This document shows, piece after piece, positions 34,479-44,605 of a stretch of DNA of 64,000 nt (the stretch's first letter is position 1; each line of letters starts with the position of its first letter). This DNA comes from Rhizobiaceae bacterium. Lineage in GTDB: Bacteria; Pseudomonadota; Alphaproteobacteria; Rhizobiales; Rhizobiaceae. Both the position numbers and the translations under genes were made by a program. The stretch lies in the NCBI GenBank assembly GCA_017643025.1, contig JAEPOG010000003.1, forward strand, positions 310,001-374,000, in the 5' to 3' direction. Below the pieces are notes generated by a model. It saw only the letters and a list, made by a program, of their open reading frames with translations, was not told the origin of the DNA and searched no databases.

Positions 34479-34931
34479 TCAGCCCTTGCTGACCACCTTG
34501 TTGAATTCCGAGAAAAACTCGCCCGCCAGCTTCTTCGAGCTTGACTGGATCAGGCGGCTGCCGAGCTGAGCGATCTTGCCGCCCACATCGGCTTTCGCCT
34601 CATAGGTCAGGACCGTCGCGTCCGGCCCGTCCTCTGTCAGGCTGACATCGGCGCCGCCCTTGGCGAAACCGGCGACGCCACCCTTACCCTCGCCGGCTAT
34701 GGTGTAGGAGTGCGGTGGGTTCAGGTTCTTCAGTTCCACGTCGCCCTTGAACTTGGCCTTCACCGGGCCGAGCTTGACCGAGACGACGGCTGAAAATTCG
34801 TTGTCGGAGGTCTTCTCAAGGCTCTCGCAACCCGGAATACAGGCCTTCAATACCTCAGGGTCGTTCAGCGCTTCCCACACCTTGCCGATCGGCGCCGCGA
34901 TCCGCTCCTCGCCCGACATATCCATCGCCAT
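34479..34931 (-). CDS. coxG: CoxG-like SRPBCC protein
   Basis: CO dehydrogenase subunit G family protein, 150 aa, START/SRPBCC fold. Family pattern: MSGEERIAAPIGKVWEALNDPEVLKACIPGCESLEK at the N-terminus, then GPVKAKFKGDVEL and LTYEAKADVGGKIAQLGSRLI. In Oligotropha CoxG anchors CO dehydrogenase to the membrane. The C-terminal membrane anchor is missing here (the protein ends KLAGEFFSEFNKVVSKG), so it is the short, soluble form. It is 17.6 kb from the coxSLM operon in this window and convergent with paaG. Confidence 0.8.
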   Translation of the reverse strand: MAMDMSGEERIAAPIGKVWEALNDPEVLKACIPGCESLEKTSDNEFSAVVSVKLGPVKAKFKGDVELKNLNPPHSYTIAGEGKGGVAGFAKGGADVSLTEDGPDATVLTYEAKADVGGKIAQLGSRLIQSSSKKLAGEFFSEFNKVVSKG

Positions 34932-35028
34932 GGGACAACCCCTTCCGTTTCGCCTGCGGCCAAAGAGTTAGGATTTGCCGTCCGGCTTGTCCATCCGGCG
35001 GCACAAGAATTGCGCGGGTCGATCCGCC

Positions 35029-36522
35029 TTAGGCGGCCGCGCGCAACCGTCCGGCGGCCTGCGCCAGTTCGCGAATGCCGGGCTCGATGTGCTGCAGCGC
35101 AATCGACGAAATGCCGAGCCGCATGAAGCGCGACTGCTTCTCCGGCTGGTCGAAGAACCTGTTGCCGGGCTCGACCAGAACGCCGCGTTCCGCCGCATCG
35201 TTCGCGAGGTTGCGCACATTGGTTCCCGCCGGCCCCTTGAGCCACAGCGAGGTGCCGCCCGGCGCTACCGCCGGCTGCCAGTCGGGCAGCCAGGTGCCGA
35301 TGGATTCGGCGAGCTTCGTGCGGCGCTCGGAAAATGCCGTCGACAGCCGGCGCACCAGCGCTTCGTGGTGGCCGAGCGACAGGAACAGTGCCACAGCACG
35401 CTGGTTGTTGGCTGGCGGATGCCGCAGCATGTAGCGCCGCAGGGCCCGAAGCTCCGCGATCAGGCCAGCGTCGGCGACGATGTAGCCGATGCGCAGACCC
35501 GGAGCGAGCGTCTTCGACATCGAGCCGACATAGACGACCCGGCCGGAGCGATCGACGCTCTTCAACGCTTGCTGCGGCGAGTCGTCGACGAGCTGGCTGT
35601 CATAGCCATCCTCTATGATGATCCGGTCGTGCTTCTCGGCGTCGTCGAGCAGGCGCTGGCGGCGGTCTTCCGCCAGTGGCACCATCGTCGGGCAATGGTG
35701 GTTGGGCGTCACGAACACGAAACCGGCGTCGTCTGGAATGGCGTCGGGGACGATGCCTTCCCCGTCGACTGGTACGGGAGCGACGTCGGCGCCCGACAGG
35801 CGGAAGATCGCCCGCGCGTCAGGATAGCCGGGCTCTTCCATCGCCACTTTGCTGCGCCGCCCCATCAGCAGCGTCGCCAGCATGTAGAGCGCGTGCTGCG
35901 CGCCGAGCGTGACGATGATCTCGTCCGGATTGGCGAAGATGCCGCGCCGGGGCAGCAGCCGTGCCTGAATCTGCTCGATCAGCAGCGGGTCGTCGCGATC
36001 GACCACGTCGCCGGCCCAGTTGCGGATTTCGAGCACAGCAAGCGCCATGCGGTTGCACTCGCGCCACTCGGCGGTGGGGAACAGCGCCGGGTCGAACTGG
36101 CCGTAGACGAACGGGTAGGGCGCCTTGATCCAGTTGCCCTGGTAGACCGACTCCGGCGGCTCGTTCGACGCGATGCGCCGCCGCGCGCCCCAGTCGATCC
36201 TGTTGGCCTTCGGTTCCGTCCGCTTGGCGTCGTCGCCCAGTCCGGTCACGAATTCCGGATTAACGAAATGCCCGCGCCGCTCCTTGGCGATGAGGAACCC
36301 CTGGTCGACCAGTTGCTGGAAGGCCAGCACCACCGTGCCGCGCGCAACGCCCAGTTTCTCCGCCAGAACACGGCAGGAGGGCAGCGGCAGCGACGCGGCG
36401 ATCTGCCTGTCGAGGATCGCGGCCACGATGGCCTGCCTGATCTGGGCCTGAAGTGTCTGGCCTGAATCGGCCGAAATCCGGAACAGACCGGACCATATCG
36501 CGCTGTCGTTTCGCGAAACCAT
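35029..36522 (-). CDS. MocR-family PLP-dependent transcriptional regulator
   Basis: GntR-type helix-turn-helix (residues about 20-85, LPLPSCRVLAEKLGVARGTVVLAFQQLVDQGFL) fused to a fold-type I aminotransferase domain, 497 aa. The PLP lysine is in YVGSMSKTLAPGLRIGY; PNHHCPTMVPL and IIIEDGYDSQL hold the other cofactor contacts. MocR proteins sense amino acids or vitamin B6 through PLP chemistry. It is divergent from pgi across 222 nt; nothing in pgi suggests co-function, so the target may be elsewhere. Confidence 0.9.
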   Translation of the reverse strand: MVSRNDSAIWSGLFRISADSGQTLQAQIRQAIVAAILDRQIAASLPLPSCRVLAEKLGVARGTVVLAFQQLVDQGFLIAKERRGHFVNPEFVTGLGDDAKRTEPKANRIDWGARRRIASNEPPESVYQGNWIKAPYPFVYGQFDPALFPTAEWRECNRMALAVLEIRNWAGDVVDRDDPLLIEQIQARLLPRRGIFANPDEIIVTLGAQHALYMLATLLMGRRSKVAMEEPGYPDARAIFRLSGADVAPVPVDGEGIVPDAIPDDAGFVFVTPNHHCPTMVPLAEDRRQRLLDDAEKHDRIIIEDGYDSQLVDDSPQQALKSVDRSGRVVYVGSMSKTLAPGLRIGYIVADAGLIAELRALRRYMLRHPPANNQRAVALFLSLGHHEALVRRLSTAFSERRTKLAESIGTWLPDWQPAVAPGGTSLWLKGPAGTNVRNLANDAAERGVLVEPGNRFFDQPEKQSRFMRLGISSIALQHIEPGIRELAQAAGRLRAAA

Positions 36523-36574
36523 GACTGACGCTCCCGGAGAGTCGCTCGGATGTGGCTTTATCGGAGCCTACGTC

Positions 36575-36597
36575 TGGTCCAATCGGTTGCGCCAATG
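36575..36597. promoter_or_regulatory. CCAAT direct repeat in the mocR/pgi divergent region
   Basis: TGGTCCAAT and CGCCAATG place two CCAAT units 13 nt apart, about 53-75 nt upstream of the mocR start. MocR regulators often bind short direct repeats near their own start. The rest of the 222-nt gap (36523-36744) shows no other clear signal apart from GGGAG before pgi. Confidence 0.25.
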
Positions 36598-36744
36598 AAT
36601 TTGTTTGATGTTTTACTTGTGTGCCACTGATGATTGGCGATTGGGCCATGAGGGCGCCATTTGTCGCTGCTTGTGCCGAATGGCTATTGAACGCTCCCCC
36701 CGGATGTGGCTTGTGCGGCCTGCGCCGATTCAAGGGAGTGACCG

Positions 36745-38385
36745 ATGGACAGCGCAGCATGGCAGGCAGCACTCGATGCGCTGATCCGGCACCACGCCGC
36801 AAACCAGCCGATGGACATGCGGGCGGCGTTCGCCGGTGATCCGGGACGCTTCGAGCGCTTTTCGCGGGCGCTCGACGACCTGTTCGTCGATTTCTCCAAA
36901 TGCGCGCTGACCGACGAGACGCTCGCGCTGCTGCTTGACCTGACCGGCGCGGCCGGCGTCGAGGCTCGGCGCGACGCCATGTTCGCCGGCGAACGGATCA
37001 ACATCACCGAGAACCGGCCGGTCCTGCACACGGCGCTGCGCAACCGCTCGGCAAAACCTGTCGTGGTCGATGGCGCCGACGTCATGCCAGACGTCAATGC
37101 CGTTCTCGACGCCATGAGCCGCTTCGCAGATGGCATCCGCTCCGGCGAAATCAGGGGTGCGACCGGCAAGCCGATCACCGACGTCGTCAATATCGGCATT
37201 GGCGGTTCCGACCTAGGCCCTGCCATGGCGACGCTCGCCCTTGCGCCGTTTCATGACGGTCCGCGCGCGCATTTCGTCTCCAACATCGACGGCGCGCATC
37301 TCGCCGACACGCTGGCGGAGGTGAATGCAGAGACGACGCTCTTCATCATCGCGTCCAAGACGTTCACCACCATCGAGACCATGACCAACGCGCAGTCGGC
37401 GCGGGCATGGGTGGCGGAGAAGCTGGGCAGCGGCGCGGTCGGCCATCATTTCGCAGCCGTCTCGACTGCACTCGACAAGGTCGCTGAGTTCGGCATCGCC
37501 CAAGACCGCGTCTTCGGCTTCTGGGACTGGGTCGGTGGCCGCTACTCATTGTGGTCGGCTATCGGCCTGCCGATCATGATCGCCGTCGGGCCGACGAATT
37601 TCATCCGCATGCTCGACGGGGCGCACGCGCTCGACCGGCATTTTGCGACCGCGCCGGCGCGCGAGAATCTGCCGCTGCTGCTTGGCCTCGTCGGCTTCTG
37701 GCACCGGGTGGTCTGCGGCTACCCGACACGCGCCGTTATTCCATACGACCAGCGTCTCGCTCGCCTGCCGGCCTATCTTCAGCAGCTCGACATGGAATCT
37801 AACGGCAAGCGGGTGACGCTCGACGGCACGGAGGCGTCAGGCCCGACCGGCCCGGTCGTCTGGGGCGAACCCGGCACCAACGGCCAGCATGCGTTCTTCC
37901 AGTTGCTGCATCAGGGCACCGACGTCATTCCGGTAGAGTTCATCGTGGCGGCCGATGGCCACGAGCCTTCGATGAAGAACCATCACGACCTGTTGCTCGC
38001 CAATTGCCTGGCGCAATCGGAAGCGCTGATGAAGGGGCGCACCCTTGAAGAAGCGCGAGCCCAGCTTTCAGCCAAGGGGCTGGACGCCGCCGAAGTCGAG
38101 CGCCTCGCGCCGCATCGCGTCTTTCCGGGAAACCGGCCCTCGGTCACCATTCTCTACCGCAAGCTCGACCCGTATGCGCTCGGCCGGCTGATCGCGCTCT
38201 ACGAACACCGGGTGTTCGTCGAGGCCGCCTTGTTCGGCATCAACGCGTTCGACCAGTGGGGCGTGGAGCTCGGCAAGGAACTCGCCACCGGCCTGCTTCC
38301 GGTTGTCGAGGGGACTGAAAGTGCAGCCGGCCATGATTCATCCACGGCCGGCCTTGCTGCGAAGCTTGCGGAACTGCGCGCCTAG
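36745..38385 (+). CDS. pgi: Glucose-6-phosphate isomerase
   Basis: Interconverts glucose 6-phosphate and fructose 6-phosphate, 546 aa, complete. Phosphoglucose isomerase motifs: [30 protein letters not shown] (phosphate site), [29 protein letters not shown] and [10 protein letters not shown], with the C-terminal [12 protein letters not shown] carrying the active-site Lys region. Clear ribosome binding site (AAGGGAG). Its stop overlaps the stop of convergent fadD by 4 nt. Confidence 0.97.
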   Translation: MDSAAWQAALDALIRHHAANQPMDMRAAFAGDPGRFERFSRALDDLFVDFSKCALTDETLALLLDLTGAAGVEARRDAMFAGERINITENRPVLHTALRNRSAKPVVVDGADVMPDVNAVLDAMSRFADGIRSGEIRGATGKPITDVVNIGIGGSDLGPAMATLALAPFHDGPRAHFVSNIDGAHLADTLAEVNAETTLFIIASKTFTTIETMTNAQSARAWVAEKLGSGAVGHHFAAVSTALDKVAEFGIAQDRVFGFWDWVGGRYSLWSAIGLPIMIAVGPTNFIRMLDGAHALDRHFATAPARENLPLLLGLVGFWHRVVCGYPTRAVIPYDQRLARLPAYLQQLDMESNGKRVTLDGTEASGPTGPVVWGEPGTNGQHAFFQLLHQGTDVIPVEFIVAADGHEPSMKNHHDLLLANCLAQSEALMKGRTLEEARAQLSAKGLDAAEVERLAPHRVFPGNRPSVTILYRKLDPYALGRLIALYEHRVFVEAALFGINAFDQWGVELGKELATGLLPVVEGTESAAGHDSSTAGLAAKLAELRA

Positions 38386-40352
38386 CGCAGCTCGCGCCTC
38401 AATATCTTGCCGACATTGGTCTTCGGCAATTCGTCGCGGAACTCGACCTGCTTCGGCCGCTTGTAGCCGGTCAGGTTTTCCTTGCAGTAATCGAGTATCT
38501 GCTCGGTGGTGAGCGCCGGATCCTTCTTGACCACGAAGAGCTTCGGCACCTCGCCGGAATGCGTGTCCGGGATGCCGATCGCCGCGACTTCCAGCACGCC
38601 CGGGTGCTTGGCGACGACTTCCTCGATCTCGTTCGGGTAGACGTTGAAGCCCGAGACCAGGATCATGTCCTTCTTGCGGTCGACGATCTTCACGTAACCG
38701 TTCTTGTCCATGAAGCCCATGTCGCCCGACTTGAAGAAGCCGTCCTTGGTCATCACCTTGGCCGTCTCGTCGGGCCGGTTCCAGTAGCCGGCCATCACCT
38801 GTGGCCCTTTGATCAGGATCTCGCCGACCTTGCCGGTGGGCAGGGTCTTGCCGTCCTCGTCGCGGATGGCGATTTCGGTGGAGGGCATCGGCACGCCGAT
38901 TGTGCCGGTGAACTCCTTGCCGTCGAAGCGGTTCGCTGTCGCCACAGGCGAAGTCTCCGACAGGCCGTAGCCTTCGGCGATCACATTGCCGGTCAGCGCC
39001 TTCCAGCGTTCGGCCACCGCGCCCTGCACGGCCATGCCGCCACCAAAGGTGATGTAGAGGCTGCTGAAATCGAGCTTGCGGAAATCCTCGTTGTTCAGGA
39101 GCGCGTTGAATAGCGTGTTGAGACCCGGGAAGACATTGACCTTGTACTTGCCCAGTTCCTTCACGAAGGCAGGAATGTCGCGCGGGTTCGGAATGAGGAT
39201 GTTCTCCGCCCCCTGCTGCATGCCCATGATCGCGTTCACGGTGAGCGCGTAAATGTGGTAGAGCGGGAGCGCGCAGACATAGACCATGCGGTCCGGCCGT
39301 GGCCGCTCCAAGAATGCGCCTTCCACCCAGATCGCGTTCTGCGCCACATTGGCCAGCACGTTCCGGTGCAGCAGCACCGCGCCTTTCGAGACGCCGGTCG
39401 TGCCGCCGGTATATTGCAGGAAGGCGATGTCGTCGTGGCCGACATCGGCTGGGCGGAAGGTCGCTGTTTCGCCTTCCTTCAGCGCCTGCGGGAACTTCAC
39501 GTGGCCGGGCAGCGACCACGCCGGAACCATCTTCTTCACGCGGCGGACGACGAGGTTCACGATCACGCCCTTGACGCCCAGCATGTCACCCATCGCGGCA
39601 ACGATGACGTGTTTGACATCGGTGTTCTTGACCACCTTGTCGAGCGTGGACGCGAAGTTTTCCAGAATGACGATCGCCTCTGCGCCCGAATCCTTCAGCT
39701 GGTGCTCGAGCTCGCGCGGCGTATAGAGCGGGTTGACGTTGACGACTGTATATCCGGCCCGCAGCACCGCCATGAGCGCCACAGGATACTGCAGCACGTT
39801 GGGCATCATCAGCGCGACGCGCGCGCCCTTCTTCAGCCCCTTGGACTGCAGGTAGCCGGCGAGATGCCGCGACTTCTCCTCGAGTTCGGAGAAGGTGATC
39901 GTCTTGCCCATGCAGGTGAAAGCCGGGCGGCTGCCGAACTTCTTGCACGACGCCACCATGAGGTCGGCAATCGACTTGTCCGCGATCTCGCCGATCTCGG
40001 TTGCGATGCCGGGCGGATAGCTCTTGTGCCAAGGCTGTGAGCCTGCCTTGGCCCGAGTTGGCTTCCTGGCAGCAGACGCCTTCCTCGTCGCTCCGGCCTT
40101 TTTCGGCGCAGCCGACTTGGCTGCCGCTGCCGGCTTGGCCGATGCGGCCTTGGCAGCAGCAGGTTTGGCCTTGGCTGCGGCCGGTTTTGCCGTGCTGCGT
40201 TTGGATGCGGTAGTCTTCGCTGGAGCGGCTTTCGGTTTCGCAGCCTTCGCGGCCGGCTTTGCGCTGGCCTTTGCCGCCGCCTTCGGCGCGGTCGCCTTCT
40301 TGGCTGTCCCGCTCGCTGTCTTACGTGTCGTCGTTTTGGTTGCCTTGGCCAA
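38382..40352 (-). CDS. fadD: Long-chain fatty-acid-CoA ligase with histone-H1-like N-terminal extension
   Basis: Activates fatty acids to acyl-CoA with ATP. It has 656 aa against about 560 for FadD. Residues about 105-656 form a full ligase: [20 protein letters not shown] (P-loop), [35 protein letters not shown], and the C-terminal Lys ([11 protein letters not shown]). Residues 1-105 are almost only Lys, Ala, Pro, Thr and Ser in repeats of the AKPAA type, resembling histone H1 or PhaF/AlgP tails; no signal peptide. Start is TTG at 40352 with GGGAGG 5-6 nt upstream, so the tail is meant to be translated. Confidence 0.9.
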   Translation of the reverse strand: MAKATKTTTRKTASGTAKKATAPKAAAKASAKPAAKAAKPKAAPAKTTASKRSTAKPAAAKAKPAAAKAASAKPAAAAKSAAPKKAGATRKASAARKPTRAKAGSQPWHKSYPPGIATEIGEIADKSIADLMVASCKKFGSRPAFTCMGKTITFSELEEKSRHLAGYLQSKGLKKGARVALMMPNVLQYPVALMAVLRAGYTVVNVNPLYTPRELEHQLKDSGAEAIVILENFASTLDKVVKNTDVKHVIVAAMGDMLGVKGVIVNLVVRRVKKMVPAWSLPGHVKFPQALKEGETATFRPADVGHDDIAFLQYTGGTTGVSKGAVLLHRNVLANVAQNAIWVEGAFLERPRPDRMVYVCALPLYHIYALTVNAIMGMQQGAENILIPNPRDIPAFVKELGKYKVNVFPGLNTLFNALLNNEDFRKLDFSSLYITFGGGMAVQGAVAERWKALTGNVIAEGYGLSETSPVATANRFDGKEFTGTIGVPMPSTEIAIRDEDGKTLPTGKVGEILIKGPQVMAGYWNRPDETAKVMTKDGFFKSGDMGFMDKNGYVKIVDRKKDMILVSGFNVYPNEIEEVVAKHPGVLEVAAIGIPDTHSGEVPKLFVVKKDPALTTEQILDYCKENLTGYKRPKQVEFRDELPKTNVGKILRRELR

Positions 40353-40506
40353 GATGTCCTCCCTCGTAGGGTGCCTCGTTGGACACCCCGAACTTCTTTA
40401 TTCCGGCCGGTTTCGCCGGTTTCCGCCGCTCGCCGGCTACGGATCAGTCGCAGTATCTATGGCCACAGCCGGTGCAAGCGCAAGTGTCGACCGCGACAGG
40501 CGGACA

Positions 40507-41061
40507 TCACTGGCCGTAGCCCTCATGCCCTTCGAGAAATGCGAGCTCGTCGGGTGTCGATTCCCGGCCGAGCGCGCGATTGCGATGCGGAAACCGGCCG
40601 AACCTGGCGATGATGTCGCGGTGCTCGACGGCATATTTGATCGAGTCCTCGCCGCCGGTCTGCTTGAACAGGTCGACGCAGCGCTCCTGGTCGGTCAGCA
40701 CCTCCGAGTGCATGAACGGCATGTAGAGGAACCAGCGCCGGTCCTCTGGAAGCTTGGCGTCCAGACCGGCGTCGAGCGCGCCGCGTGCGATGTCGAGCGC
40801 GACTGAATCGGCGGCGAATGCCTCGGGCTTCTTGCGGAACATGTTGCGCGAAAACTGGTCGAGCACGATCACCGCCGCGAGCGCCGTTTCCGGGTCGGTG
40901 CGCGCCTCAGGTGGAGCGCCCTTTGCCAGTTTGGCATGGAGTTCGGCGAAACGGTCCCGGATCTTTGCGTCGAGCTCGTCGCCGCCCGCAAACCAGTCCT
41001 TCTGCGTCAGTTCCTCGAACCAGAATTTCAGAACCCTGTCGCGCCAGCCTTCTTCGATCAT
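40507..41061 (-). CDS. DUF924 family protein
   Basis: Conserved cytoplasmic alpha-helical protein, 184 aa, full length for the family. Recognisable pattern: LKFWFEELTQKDWFAGGDELDAKIRDRF, LDQFSRNMFR, WFLYMPFMHSE and the closing IARFGRFPHRNRALGRESTPDELAFL. The fold is tetratricopeptide-like and the function is unknown. Lies 18 nt upstream of nothing related: the next gene on the same strand upstream is an orphan binding protein that ends 18 nt before its start. Confidence 0.85.
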   Translation of the reverse strand: MIEEGWRDRVLKFWFEELTQKDWFAGGDELDAKIRDRFAELHAKLAKGAPPEARTDPETALAAVIVLDQFSRNMFRKKPEAFAADSVALDIARGALDAGLDAKLPEDRRWFLYMPFMHSEVLTDQERCVDLFKQTGGEDSIKYAVEHRDIIARFGRFPHRNRALGRESTPDELAFLEGHEGYGQ

Positions 41062-41079
41062 CCTGTTTCTCCGCCGGGG

Positions 41080-42612
41080 TTAGTCGCCGAATGTGATCGT
41101 TTCGAAACGCGTCTGGTTGTTGGGATCGACGGCAACCGAAACGGTGCCGCGCATCGCATGGGCGATCATCCGCTCCGCCAGCGGGATGACGATCCGCTCC
41201 TCCTGTGCGTCGGCCCACAATGTGGCGATCGCCGCGTCGCGGTCGCGCCCGCCCGACATTGCGGACAGGGCGTCGACGCGAGAAGCCAGACTCGCATTCT
41301 CGTAGCCGTCTCGACCGCTGACCAGCCAGTCAAGAATATCAGCCGAGTCGTAGGTTGAAGCGACGTAGTCAGCGAGATGAAAAGTGCTGTCGCCGGAGGC
41401 GATGAGGGCATCATGCGCCGGCTGCGGCCTCACCACGACCTCAACCCTGATGCCTATGCTTTCGAGCATCGACTCGATCTGCTCGGCGGCCGGTTCGTCG
41501 CCGTTTGCCACACCCAGGGTTACCTCGAACCCTTCCGGGTAGCCTGCGTCCGCAAGCAACTCCCTCGCTCGCTCAGGATTGGCGGAAGCGGATGCCGCAA
41601 GACCGACCGACCAGCCGCTGACGAATTGCGGCGCCAGAAGCGCAGTCGGCTGCCCATGGCCATGGTCGACCCGGGCAGCAACGTCGCTGCGGTTGATCGC
41701 CAGCTCGATGGCCTTCCGGACTGCGGCGTTCGCGAACGGGTTGCCGGTGGCATCGCCCGCAGCATCCGCCTCGGTCGTGGCGAGGTCGTAGCCGAGATAG
41801 AGCACTGTGTTCGAGGGGACTGTCTCCACGCGGATGCCGTCAGTCTCTGCAAGGCGCTCCGCATCGGCAAGCGCCACGTCCTGCAACACGTCGATCTCGC
41901 CCCAGGACAATGCCGTCGTCTGCATCGCCGGATTGGCGATGGGCAGATAGATGATTTCGGCCGCCGCAGGCTGCGCGGAGTGGTAGCGTTCGTTGGCGGT
42001 AAGCTTGGTGCGCACGTCGGGCTCGCGGGAATCGAGCCGATACGGTCCCGTGCCGTTCGCGTTGCGCTCGGTGAACGGAGCGTCGCCTTCGCCGGGTGAT
42101 TGCGCAACAGCAGCGCCGTTGGCCTCGGTCCACTCCTTGTCCATGATCATGATGCGCGACAGCACGCCCGGCAGCACGGGTGTCGGATCGGCAAAGCGGA
42201 TCGACACCGAGCGGGGATTGAGAGCGCGGATCGCGATGATGTCGGAAAGGGCTTTCGCCAGTGCCGAACCTTCGGCGCGCGCACGGTTGAAGGAGAACAC
42301 GACATCCTCGGCGTCGAACGCTGTGCCGTCATGGAACACGGCGGAACGCAGATTGAACGTCCACAGGTTCGGGTCGTTGGCGTTGGACAGCCATGATGCG
42401 GCGAGCTTGCCGGAGACGCTTCCGTCAGGCGCCCGCTCGACCAGCGGTTCGTAGATGTTGCGGACCAGTTGCTGTGTGAAGCTGTCCGCCGCTGCATGAG
42501 GATCGAGGGTTACGGCGTCGCCCGAGCGGCCCCACCGCAATGTCTCGGCGGCGGCAGTCAGCGTGGTCAGGAGAAGGGCGGCAAGGCAGGCAATAAGCGG
42601 GCGGCAGGTCAC
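41080..42612 (-). CDS. Family 5 (peptide/nickel type) extracellular solute-binding protein, orphan
   Basis: Periplasmic binding protein of the DppA/OppA fold, 510 aa. N-terminal signal peptide (MTCRPLIACLAALLLTTLTAAAE). Family pattern: LRWGRSGDAVTLDPHAAADSFTQQLVRNIYEPLVERAPDGS, FNLRSAVFHDGTAFDAEDVVFSFNRARA, GTGPYRLDS. Start is GTG at 42612 with GGAG upstream. No permease or ATPase of this importer type is in the window. The ligand is likely a short peptide or similar, but this cannot be told. Confidence 0.85.
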   Translation of the reverse strand: MTCRPLIACLAALLLTTLTAAAETLRWGRSGDAVTLDPHAAADSFTQQLVRNIYEPLVERAPDGSVSGKLAASWLSNANDPNLWTFNLRSAVFHDGTAFDAEDVVFSFNRARAEGSALAKALSDIIAIRALNPRSVSIRFADPTPVLPGVLSRIMIMDKEWTEANGAAVAQSPGEGDAPFTERNANGTGPYRLDSREPDVRTKLTANERYHSAQPAAAEIIYLPIANPAMQTTALSWGEIDVLQDVALADAERLAETDGIRVETVPSNTVLYLGYDLATTEADAAGDATGNPFANAAVRKAIELAINRSDVAARVDHGHGQPTALLAPQFVSGWSVGLAASASANPERARELLADAGYPEGFEVTLGVANGDEPAAEQIESMLESIGIRVEVVVRPQPAHDALIASGDSTFHLADYVASTYDSADILDWLVSGRDGYENASLASRVDALSAMSGGRDRDAAIATLWADAQEERIVIPLAERMIAHAMRGTVSVAVDPNNQTRFETITFGD

Positions 42613-42714
42613 GGCGTCTCCGGAGGTTTGGACATCTCCGGATACGATGCCGAGGCAGCGATTGCCAGCCCCGGCGCCTATTCTTTGTCTTCTCCGACTG
42701 CCGGTTCTGGCTTG

Positions 42715-43752
42715 TCAGGACAGCTCCGCCCGCACGATCGCCGCGCCGTCCGCCATCGCCTTCATCTTGCCGAAGGCAATGTCGCGCGGCAGGTATTTCA
42801 GACCGCAGTCTGGGGCGACGACGATGTTGCGAGCATCCTTGTGCGGCAGCGCGCGGCGGATGCGATTGGCGACAGTTTCCGGGCTCTCGATTTCCGGGAC
42901 CGACAGGTCGAGAACGCCGAGAATGATCTTCTTGTCCGGAAGTGTTTCAAGCACCTTGCAGTCGAGACTCGATTGCGCTGTTTCGATGGAAACGCTCTTG
43001 CAGCTGCACCCGGAGAATTCCGGCAGGAATGAATACCCCTCCGGCCGCTCGTGGATGATGGCCGCATAGCCGAAGCAGATATGGACGGCGGTCTCGCCGT
43101 CTATCCCCTCTAGCGCCCGGTTGAGCGCGTCGAGCCCGTACTGCCGCGCCGGCTCGGGCCGCGCCTGCATGTAGGGTTCGTCGATCTGGACGATGTCGGC
43201 GCCGGCCGCGAACAGGTCGCGGATCTCCTCATTGACCGCCGCCGCATAGTCCTGCGCCATCTCGCCGGGGTCGGAATAATAGTCGTTCTGCGCCTGCTGT
43301 GACATCGTGAACGGACCGGGCACGGTGATCTTGATCGTCCGGTCGGTATTGGCGCGCAGGAATTTGACGTCATCCACTTCGACGGCGTGCTTTCGCGTGA
43401 TCTTGCCTACCACGCGCGGCACCGGGTTCGGATGCCCCGAACGATCGAGGGCAGAGCCCGGATTGTCGATGTCGACGCCGTCGAGGGCGGTGGCGAAGCG
43501 GTTCGAGTAGCTTTCGCGCCGCATCTCGCCATCGGTGATGATGTCGAGCCCCGCCAGTTCCTGATCGCGGATTGCGAGCCGGGTCGCGTCGTTCTGCGCT
43601 TCCTCGAGATGCTCGGGCGCCACGCGCCACAACTCCTTCGCCCGGACACGTGGCGGAAACCTGCCGGCAAGCTTCTTGCGGTCGATCAGCCATTCCGGTT
43701 GGGCGTATGAGCCGACCAGTGATGTCGGTAGAAGCGGCAGTGAATGGGTCAA
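42715..43752 (-). CDS. MetE C-terminal-domain-like (cobalamin-independent methionine synthase II family) protein
   Basis: TIM-barrel protein related to the catalytic half of MetE, 345 aa. Zn-ligand pattern: His and Cys in AVHICFGYAA, and the distal Cys in VVAPDCGLKYL. The N-terminus LPTSLVGSYAQPEWL is typical of the short MetE-like family, which lacks the first MetE barrel. These proteins move methyl groups between a thiol and an unknown carrier. It ends the transcript dioxygenase-iclR-metE-like (25-nt gap from iclR), so its job is probably linked to an aromatic substrate, possibly a methoxylated one (inference). Confidence 0.8.
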   Translation of the reverse strand: MTHSLPLLPTSLVGSYAQPEWLIDRKKLAGRFPPRVRAKELWRVAPEHLEEAQNDATRLAIRDQELAGLDIITDGEMRRESYSNRFATALDGVDIDNPGSALDRSGHPNPVPRVVGKITRKHAVEVDDVKFLRANTDRTIKITVPGPFTMSQQAQNDYYSDPGEMAQDYAAAVNEEIRDLFAAGADIVQIDEPYMQARPEPARQYGLDALNRALEGIDGETAVHICFGYAAIIHERPEGYSFLPEFSGCSCKSVSIETAQSSLDCKVLETLPDKKIILGVLDLSVPEIESPETVANRIRRALPHKDARNIVVAPDCGLKYLPRDIAFGKMKAMADGAAIVRAELS

Positions 43753-43777
43753 GGTTTCCTCCCCGTTTTTGTGTCGT

Positions 43778-44593
43778 TCAGCGAACGCCGATGATCGATT
43801 CCAGCACAGGATAACGCATCAGCGTTTGCGCCAGCCGTTCGGCAGACTCGCGCAACGCATCGAGCCTGTTTGCAACCAGCTCCTCGGCGGTGACGATGCC
43901 GCTGTAGCCGGAAGAGTTGAGGGCAGCGACGGTGCGCCCGCCGGCGCCACGGATAGGCACCGCCAGCGCGGTGATGCCGTAGTCGAGCTGATCCACCGAC
44001 GTGGAATAACCCTGCTCGCGAACCTTGAGCAGGATGTCGCGTAGCTGGCCCTTGTCGAGGATCGTTTTCTTGGTGAGCGCAACCGGCTCGACCTCGCAAA
44101 GATAACGCTCGAACTCGTCATCCGGCAGGCTCGCCAGGATGACGCGGCCAAGCGAAGTCGCATGGGCGGGATAGCGTGCGCCAACTGTGGCGGTCGGACG
44201 GCGCGCCCGCTGCTCGGAATAGTGGGCGATGTAAAGCACGTCGTGCCCTTCGAGCGTCGCAACCGACGATGCGTCGCCGAATGTGCTGACCAGCTTCTTC
44301 AGTTCGGGCTGAAGCACCTCGTCGACGCGCGCCGAAAAGTAGAATGCCGAACCCAGCGACATGACTTTTGGGCGCAGGTGAAAGCGCTTGTTGGTCTGGC
44401 CGACATAGCCGAGCGCCTTGAGCGTGATCAGGCTGCGCCGTGCAGCGGCTGGGCTTAAGCCCACGCGCCTGGCGACGTCGCTGAGCGTCATCTCCGGATG
44501 CTCGGAATCGAAGCACTCAAGGATGGCTAGCCCCTTGGCAAGGGCCTCCACGAATTCCGCCGGCCGGGCGGAATCCAGATTGTCCTCGAGCAT
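43778..44593 (-). CDS. IclR-family regulator (PcaR/PobR-like) of the aromatic locus
   Basis: Helix-turn-helix regulator, 271 aa. DNA-binding domain at residues 15-75 (EALAKGLAILECFDSEHPEMTLSDVARRVGLSPAAARRSLITLKALGYV), then the IclR effector domain (RRPTATVGARYPAHATSLGRVILASL, ISVPIRGAGG-like LAVPIRGAGGRTVAALN). Closest in style to beta-ketoadipate pathway regulators PcaR/PcaU. It lies 12 nt after the dioxygenase gene. A palindrome of IclR type at 45576-45592 in the divergent region is its likely binding site. Confidence 0.9.
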   Translation of the reverse strand: MLEDNLDSARPAEFVEALAKGLAILECFDSEHPEMTLSDVARRVGLSPAAARRSLITLKALGYVGQTNKRFHLRPKVMSLGSAFYFSARVDEVLQPELKKLVSTFGDASSVATLEGHDVLYIAHYSEQRARRPTATVGARYPAHATSLGRVILASLPDDEFERYLCEVEPVALTKKTILDKGQLRDILLKVREQGYSTSVDQLDYGITALAVPIRGAGGRTVAALNSSGYSGIVTAEELVANRLDALRESAERLAQTLMRYPVLESIIGVR

Positions 44594-44605
44594 CGAAGCG
44601 CTTCC

